DNA of 64,000 bases from Pleomorphovibrio marinus. Its GTDB lineage: Bacteria > Bacteroidota > Bacteroidia > Cytophagales > Cyclobacteriaceae. The stretch lies in NCBI RefSeq assembly GCF_003347495.1, contig NZ_QCXY01000002.1, positions 721,427 to 785,426 on the forward strand, given 5' to 3'. The first letter of the stretch is position 1; each line of letters starts with the position of its first letter. The notes under the pieces were generated by a model, which saw only the letters and a list, made by a program, of their open reading frames with translations, did no database searches and had not been told where the DNA came from. Of the stretch, positions 59,253 through 64,000 are shown in pieces. The translations under genes and the position numbers were made by a program.

Positions 59253-60277
59253 TAGAATTCTTTGCTGAAGTTTCTTCTTACAATAAGCCAAATGACAACC
59301 GGAGCTCCCAGTAGGGAGGTGATTGCGTTGATAGGCAAAACGCTTGCAGTGCCGGGTAGATGGCTCAGGCTGTCACACGCCAGAAGGATGATGGCTCCCA
59401 ACAAGGCAGCACCTGGAAACAGGATCTTGTGATCAGTAGTTTTTAGAATTAGCCTCGCAATATGCGGCACTGCTATACCTATAAACGCAATGGGACCACA
59501 AAAGGCCGTAGTACTTCCTGTTAGTAAACCTGTACTTACTATCATCGTCCATTTTAACCTTCCCACATTTATCCCAAGGCTTTGAGCATAGTTCTCTCCA
59601 AGTAGCATGGCATTGAAGCTCTTGGCAACTAAAAAAACTGGAATAAGGCCTATCAAGGTGGCCCAACCAAAGAGTTGTAACTGAGGCCAGGTGGTAGCTC
59701 CAAGGCTTCCAAGAGACCATACGGTGTACATTTTAAGCTTTTCCGCCGCAGCAAAATACGACAACAAGGCCACCAATGCAGATGCCAGACTTCCAAACAT
59801 TAGGCCAACAATAAGCAAAGTCATGCTGTCCTTTACCCTCCAGGCCGTAAAGCTGACAATGGCCAAAACCCCTATAGCTCCTAGAGCTGCAGCCAAAAAC
59901 AAGACCCAGCCATCTGTCATCCCCCATAAGTTCCAGCCCAGTGCCGTTCCGGCCATCAAAGTAATGGCAACCCCCAAGCCAGCACCCGAGCTTACACCCA
60001 GGACATAAGGGCCCGCCAAGGGGTTTCGGAAGTAGGTTTGCATTTGTAACCCACTTATGCTAAGGTTTATGCCGACTAAGATGGCGGTAATGGACTTTGG
60101 CAACCTATATTCCACGATTATAGTCTCCCAAGAAGATCTAGGGAAATCCTCTCCCCACAATCTTGCCCAAATGGCCTCTACCGGAATGGATACAGGACCA
60201 TAACTCAGGCTAAGTCCCCAAAGGAGCACCAAAACGATCAGTCCTAAGACGAAACTCAAAGTGAGGTTGACGTTCAT
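59252..60277 (-). CDS. FecCD-family ABC transporter permease
   Basis: A 341-residue inner-membrane permease with about ten hydrophobic segments typical of FecCD/BtuC. Recognisable blocks include RLPKSITAILVGINLSISGLQMQTYFRNPLAGPYVLGVSSGAGLG read in parts, TGLLTGSTTAFCGPIAFIG with VPHIAR, and HKILFPGAALLGAI. It forms the channel with the neighbouring ATPase and substrate-binding lipoprotein; all three are in one operon with junctions of 1 base or overlap. The substrate is not decided by sequence. Confidence 0.94.
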   Translation of the reverse strand: MNVNLTLSFVLGLIVLVLLWGLSLSYGPVSIPVEAIWARLWGEDFPRSSWETIIVEYRLPKSITAILVGINLSISGLQMQTYFRNPLAGPYVLGVSSGAGLGVAITLMAGTALGWNLWGMTDGWVLFLAAALGAIGVLAIVSFTAWRVKDSMTLLIVGLMFGSLASALVALLSYFAAAEKLKMYTVWSLGSLGATTWPQLQLFGWATLIGLIPVFLVAKSFNAMLLGENYAQSLGINVGRLKWTMIVSTGLLTGSTTAFCGPIAFIGIAVPHIARLILKTTDHKILFPGAALLGAIILLACDSLSHLPGTASVLPINAITSLLGAPVVIWLIVRRNFSKEF

Positions 60278-60278
60278 A

Positions 60279-61418
60279 TCACAAAGCGGTATAAAAATAC
60301 AGTGAATGCTCAGGGAGCAAATGGGGATGAAAGATCTTGATTAAATCTTTGAGCACCAAGTCAGGCCTCATATATCCTTCCTCAAAATACATAAGCCCCC
60401 CAGTTTCCCCCTTTTTTGCCGTATAGGTATAAACTTTTCTTTTTTTAAAGGCTTTGAAAGCAGCATATCGGTGGTTGGATTTCTCCATCTCCTCTAAACT
60501 GACATGATCTGCTGCACCTATCCAAAAATCCGCCTCCAAGGCCCTGTCCAGCACAAACTCGTAGCTCAATTCAGTACTGCCTTTCCGCTTTTGATCCTTG
60601 AAGAGATAATCTCCCCCTGCCTTTTCTAATAGGTCTGCAGCCCATGAATCCCCCCCTGGGGCGTACCAGATATCTTGGTACATCACCCCTGAAAGGACAC
60701 TGGGCCTTTGGAGCTGTTTTTCTTCGGCCACTGCCCGTAAAGCCCTCTGGTACTCCTCCTTTATGGTGTTGAAGACGCTGTCTGCTTTTGCCTCCTGTCC
60801 AGTCAGCGCACCGGTAAGTTTTATCCACTCCGCCCTACCAAGCGGATGCCTCTCCAGGTACTCCCCGTTCAGGACGGCGGGAACCCCCGCCCTTTGGCAC
60901 AGCTCCACTAATTTGGGGTCATCCCCTAAGCTGGAGACCATTACCCAATCCGGCTCCAAATCCAAAAGTAGCTCTGCATTGGGCAGTGGCCCTTTTCCCA
61001 GTTCCTGAATTTTGCCCTCTTCTATGCGTTCCCGGATGCTAGCTGTGGAAACCAAATCCAGATTTGGAAAACCAGCCAATAATTCGGGGACACCCAACAT
61101 GTCCAAATGGGGCACTTGGGAGGTGCTGGTGAGCACGATTTTTTTTATCGGAAAATGGATGATGGCATCTACTTCAAGGGCGTCTGGCACCTCGGTATGC
61201 CCTTCCAACACTAGATAGGTAAAAGGGGCATGCTCCTTGGCAAACGCCCTATGTACCTCGATTAAAGTAAGATTACCCTTCTTTTTTATGGTGAAACCAT
61301 CGGCGAATTCAACTTTGGTGGCTATCCATGCTCCGGATTCTGAAAGTTTTTTTTCCTCTTGACAGGAAAAAAGCAAAAAGAAGGGCAGAGAAATGACAAA
61401 AAGATAAGTCCTGTACAT
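60279..61418 (-). CDS. ABC transporter substrate-binding lipoprotein (FecB/BtuF-like)
   Basis: About 379 residues from the ATG at 61418 (MYRTYLFVISLPFFLLFSCQEE), which gives a lipoprotein signal with the Cys in LLFSCQ. The periplasmic binding fold of the FecB type follows, with VLTSTSQVPHLDMLG, LLLDLEPDWVMVSS, WYAPGGDSWAADLLEKAGGDY, EFVLDRALEADFWIG and the C-terminal DLVLKDLIKIFHP helix. It captures an iron complex, haem or cobalamin delivered by a TonB receptor not present in this window. It starts the operon. Confidence 0.9.
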   Translation of the reverse strand: MYRTYLFVISLPFFLLFSCQEEKKLSESGAWIATKVEFADGFTIKKKGNLTLIEVHRAFAKEHAPFTYLVLEGHTEVPDALEVDAIIHFPIKKIVLTSTSQVPHLDMLGVPELLAGFPNLDLVSTASIRERIEEGKIQELGKGPLPNAELLLDLEPDWVMVSSLGDDPKLVELCQRAGVPAVLNGEYLERHPLGRAEWIKLTGALTGQEAKADSVFNTIKEEYQRALRAVAEEKQLQRPSVLSGVMYQDIWYAPGGDSWAADLLEKAGGDYLFKDQKRKGSTELSYEFVLDRALEADFWIGAADHVSLEEMEKSNHRYAAFKAFKKRKVYTYTAKKGETGGLMYFEEGYMRPDLVLKDLIKIFHPHLLPEHSLYFYTAL

Positions 61419-61612
61419 ATTTTGAATTGGTCTCCCAAAATAAGCCAAAGTGAAGTCTAAATCCAAAACCTATTTACGCAATGGTCTAGTTATGGATTCC
61501 ATCCCTCTACTTCACCAATCAAAAGAATAATAGGCATTATATAAAATTTAAGGTTTATCCTTCAGATTAAATCTTCAATTTCCGAGTCTCAATTAACAAT
61601 GATAGCCCATAG

Positions 61613-63757
61613 ATGTACCTTTCATTTTTCCGAATGACTGAATGGTTTAGATCCGATTTTCCTTCTGTTTGGGCTTATCTTTTCTTCCTGATGTTGTGTG
61701 TTGCGTGCCATTCCCCGGATTGGGAATGGAGGGAGTATCACGGAGGGCCAGATAGGAACCATTATTCCCCACTGGATCAAATCAACCGAAAAAACGTACA
61801 GATGTTGCAACCTGCCTGGGTGTACCATACAGGAGACTCAGGGCAAATGCAAACTAACCCCATAATAGTGGATGGAGTCCTGTACGGTATGACGGCAAGT
61901 GCCCTTCCCTTTGCCATTGATGCCGCTACGGGAGAGGAAAAGTGGAGTTTGCCTCCAGGGGACCGTGTTCAGTTCAGCACCAGCCGGGGGCTGGCCTACT
62001 GGCAAAAAAAGGGAGACAAAAGAATACTTTATACCAATGGGGAATGGCTTTATGCTCTCAACGCAGAGGATGGGAATCCAGTAATGGATTTTGGAGAGAA
62101 GGGAAAGGTAAGTCTCAAATCAGGCCTCGGTCCCAAAGCAAAAGAAAAAATGGTGCTTTCCAATACCCCGGGTACTGTTTTCGAGGATCTGATCATAATG
62201 CCTACCAGGGTAGCGGAAGACCATAATGCAGCATTGGGTCATATCCAGGCATTTAATGTACAAACGGGTAAATTGGAGTGGGTTTTTCATACCATCCCCC
62301 GTCCCGGTGAATACGGTTACGATACCTGGCCCCCCGAAGCGTATCTAAATCAGGGTATCGGAGGAGCCAATAACTGGGCAGGAATGGCTGTGGACAGGGA
62401 TAGAGGGATCGTATATGTGCCTACGGGATCCCCGGCACCTGATTTCTATGGAAAAGACCGTGTAGGATCCAACTTGTTTGCCAATACGCTATTGGCACTA
62501 AATGCCAAGACTGGGGAAAGGATTTGGCATTTTCAATTTGTACACCACGATATTTTAGATATGGACCTGCCTGCGCCCCCCAATCTGCTGACGGTAAATA
62601 GAGATGGGAAGGGCATTGATGCAGTGGCACAGGTGACTAAACATGGATATGTGTATCTGTTTGATAGAGAATCTGGGGAGCCCTTGTTTCCTATTGAGGA
62701 AGTCCCAGTGCCCCCTTCCACTATTCCAGGGGAGCAGGCTTGGCCCACACAACCACTACCGAAAAAACCTGCACCTTATTCCAGACAAGAAATTACCCCT
62801 GAGGAAATCAGCCCCTATGCAGAGAACCGGGAGGAATTGTTGGACCTACTGAAAAACAGTGGCTACCAGGGTCCTTTTACCCCTTTAAATGAAGCGGGCA
62901 TGTTGGTGTTTCCCGGCTTGAGTGGTGGTGCTCTTTGGGGTGGTGCAGCTGTGGACCAACAGGGAGTAATGTATATCAATAGCAATGAAATGGCCAGGTA
63001 TATGGGGATTGGGCCAAGTGAAGAATCTGCATCCTTAAAGGGTGTTTCATTGGGGGAACAGCTCTACAGGAGAAACTGCGTGGCCTGCCACGGGGTGGAT
63101 TTGAAAGGACAGGCGGGCACAGAGTACCCCCCACTTCAAGACCTGTCCTTGAAAATGGACAAACAAAACGCCAAAGCCCTCATCAGAGGTGGAAAAGGAA
63201 TGATGCCTTCTTTCACTCACCTATCCGATTCGGAAATGGGGGCGATACTGGATTTTCTTTGGGGAGAAGACAAGGTGGACAGTGGGGAACCGGGAATAGG
63301 CGCGTCAGTTACCTCTTCCGGTGAACCGGAATATGTCATAAACCGATACAGCAAATTTTTGGACAGCAAGGGATATCCTGCCATCAGTCCTCCCTGGGGC
63401 ACCTTAAACGCGATAGACCTAAATAGCGGGGAGTTTCTTTGGAAAATACCCTTCGGGGAATATCCCGAACTTGTGGAAAAAGGCATACCTCCTACAGGTT
63501 CGGAAAGCTTTGGGGGCCCATTGGTTACCGAAGGCGGCATTTTGATGATTGCCGGCACGGCTGACGGGAAATTCCGGGCCTATGACAAGGGAAATGGGGA
63601 ATTGCTGTGGGAATACATGCTACCTGCCCCTGGGTTTGCCTCGGCAAGTACTTATTCAGTAAATGGGGTACAATATGTGGTGGTTGCCTGTGGTGGAACC
63701 CGAATGGGCACCAAAAAAGGGGATGCCTACCTTGCTTTTAGACTGGGAGGGGATTGA
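61613..63757 (+). CDS. PQQ-dependent dehydrogenase with inserted cytochrome c domain, lipoprotein
   Basis: A 714-residue lipoprotein (lipobox region MLCVACHSP) of the quinoprotein type; a second ATG seven codons in is an alternative start. Beta-propeller W-motifs appear throughout: DAATGEEKWSL, NAEDGNPVMD, VQTGKLEWVFHT, NAKTGERIWHF. A single cytochrome c domain with CVACH (Cys489-His493) and a distal Met in GKGMMPSF is inserted near residues 475-560; the last blades (NSGEFLWKIPFG, DKGNGELLWEY) follow it. The substrate is a sugar or alcohol; electrons pass from PQQ to haem. No PQQ synthesis genes are seen, so the cofactor may be imported. Confidence 0.9.
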   Translation: MYLSFFRMTEWFRSDFPSVWAYLFFLMLCVACHSPDWEWREYHGGPDRNHYSPLDQINRKNVQMLQPAWVYHTGDSGQMQTNPIIVDGVLYGMTASALPFAIDAATGEEKWSLPPGDRVQFSTSRGLAYWQKKGDKRILYTNGEWLYALNAEDGNPVMDFGEKGKVSLKSGLGPKAKEKMVLSNTPGTVFEDLIIMPTRVAEDHNAALGHIQAFNVQTGKLEWVFHTIPRPGEYGYDTWPPEAYLNQGIGGANNWAGMAVDRDRGIVYVPTGSPAPDFYGKDRVGSNLFANTLLALNAKTGERIWHFQFVHHDILDMDLPAPPNLLTVNRDGKGIDAVAQVTKHGYVYLFDRESGEPLFPIEEVPVPPSTIPGEQAWPTQPLPKKPAPYSRQEITPEEISPYAENREELLDLLKNSGYQGPFTPLNEAGMLVFPGLSGGALWGGAAVDQQGVMYINSNEMARYMGIGPSEESASLKGVSLGEQLYRRNCVACHGVDLKGQAGTEYPPLQDLSLKMDKQNAKALIRGGKGMMPSFTHLSDSEMGAILDFLWGEDKVDSGEPGIGASVTSSGEPEYVINRYSKFLDSKGYPAISPPWGTLNAIDLNSGEFLWKIPFGEYPELVEKGIPPTGSESFGGPLVTEGGILMIAGTADGKFRAYDKGNGELLWEYMLPAPGFASASTYSVNGVQYVVVACGGTRMGTKKGDAYLAFRLGGD

Positions 63758-63768
63758 CGCTGTACGTT

Positions 63769-63825
63769 TCTCGAAATTTGCAATTTCGAGAACAGATAAA
63801 GCGGATTTGTAATCCCCATTCCGCG
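63769..63825. repeat. Hairpin repeat pair after the quinoprotein gene
   Basis: Two adjacent inverted repeats: TCTCGAAATT-TGC-AATTTCGAGA (perfect 10-bp stem, 63769-63791), then GCGGATT...CCGC containing GGATT-TGT-AATCC (63801-63825). They resemble dispersed REP-type palindromes of Bacteroidota rather than a simple terminator. No transposase gene is adjacent within the window. Confidence 0.55.
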
Positions 63826-63945
63826 TACTCGGGTTACTTACTTTAGGTCACTGGAGACCTTTCCACAACGAAAGTCAAGGCTGTCCCAGATCTTAGCGAT
63901 GGGTTTAGTTTTTCTGATGATATATGAATTCAGACAATCCCCCCT

Positions 63946-63985
63946 CTCTCAGTCTCTCAGTCTTTAAGTCCCTTAGTCCCTCACC
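63946..63985. repeat. Degenerate 8-bp tandem repeat
   Basis: Five consecutive 8-base units: CTCTCAGT twice, then CTTTAAGT, CCCTTAGT and CCCTCACC. No open frame runs through it. It marks the right edge of the window and may continue little further; the function is unknown. Confidence 0.6.
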
Positions 63986-64000
63986 CATAATAAATTACTG

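Noticed and set aside
1..64000. Mobile element or genomic island
   Set aside because: No transposase, integrase, phage gene, tRNA-associated junction or target-site duplication was recognised; the repeats have no encoded mover here.

Overview
The window reads as a chromosomal segment of a Bacteroidota bacterium, most likely a marine or saline heterotroph of the Cytophagales (Cyclobacteriaceae type: Cyclobacterium, Algoriphagus, Echinicola and relatives). This is inferred from the mix of families: DUF1080, DUF4221, DUF6913, an Hc1/histone H1-like small protein, a serine-palmitoyltransferase-like enzyme, a GlcN6P deaminase/PIG-L fusion, PVC-type haem proteins, and upstream regions with Bacteroidota -7 promoter boxes (TAnnTTTG) rather than strong Shine-Dalgarno sites. 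No transposase, integrase, prophage, CRISPR array, rRNA or tRNA was found.

Layout. 1-2.96 kb: end of a sugar-oxidation operon (Gfo/Idh, DUF1080, PhyH dioxygenase, class A beta-lactamase fold). 3.3-4.6 kb: vanadium haloperoxidase/PAP2-like enzyme. 5-11.7 kb: an amino-sugar locus (ROK kinase, NagB/PIG-L fusion, ROK repressor, divergent glycosylasparaginase and CutC). 11.8-18.7 kb: CBS protein, YdcF-like protein, Na/Pi symporter, Usp, glycosyltransferase, LolC/E permease. 18.7-33.3 kb: housekeeping core (NamZ-type DUF1343, fmt, ECF sigma factor with membrane partner and Spy-like protein, xseA-xseB-ligA, DUF6913-dapA, histone H1-like, SPT, biotin carboxylase, DUF1015, maf). 33.4-37.3 kb: response regulator, rfbA, outer-membrane protein, pirin. 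37.4-50.4 kb: carbohydrate catabolism (exported TIM-barrel proteins, ROK glucokinase, phosphotriesterase-like hydrolase, GntP permease, DUF4221, GHL6-like hydrolase, SAM methyltransferase, SDR, haem protein). 50.7-64 kb: hybrid histidine kinase, ferredoxin/reductase pair with MarR, SDR, dihaem cytochrome c, membrane-anchored LuxR protein, FecBCD-type ABC importer, PQQ/cytochrome c dehydrogenase.

How the parts fit. Two carbohydrate themes stand out. One takes N-glycan-derived GlcNAc-Asn to fructose-6-phosphate and may use a single fused protein for both deacetylation and deamination. The other looks like periplasmic sugar oxidation, with Tat-exported TIM-barrel proteins, Gfo/Idh, DUF1080 and haem/quinoprotein dehydrogenases feeding electrons to the respiratory chain.

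The most unusual structure is a dispersed, modular, hairpin-rich repeat family present at four places (about 4.6, 16.1, 23.7 and 35 kb). In gene-sense orientation every copy ends directly at an ATG: that of the haloperoxidase gene, xseB, rfbA and an 11-codon ORF upstream of usp. Three of the arrays share the same A-B-A unit order, and the xseA/xseB copy supplies the last codons of xseA. The repeat therefore acts as, or has captured, the 5' leader of the genes it touches.
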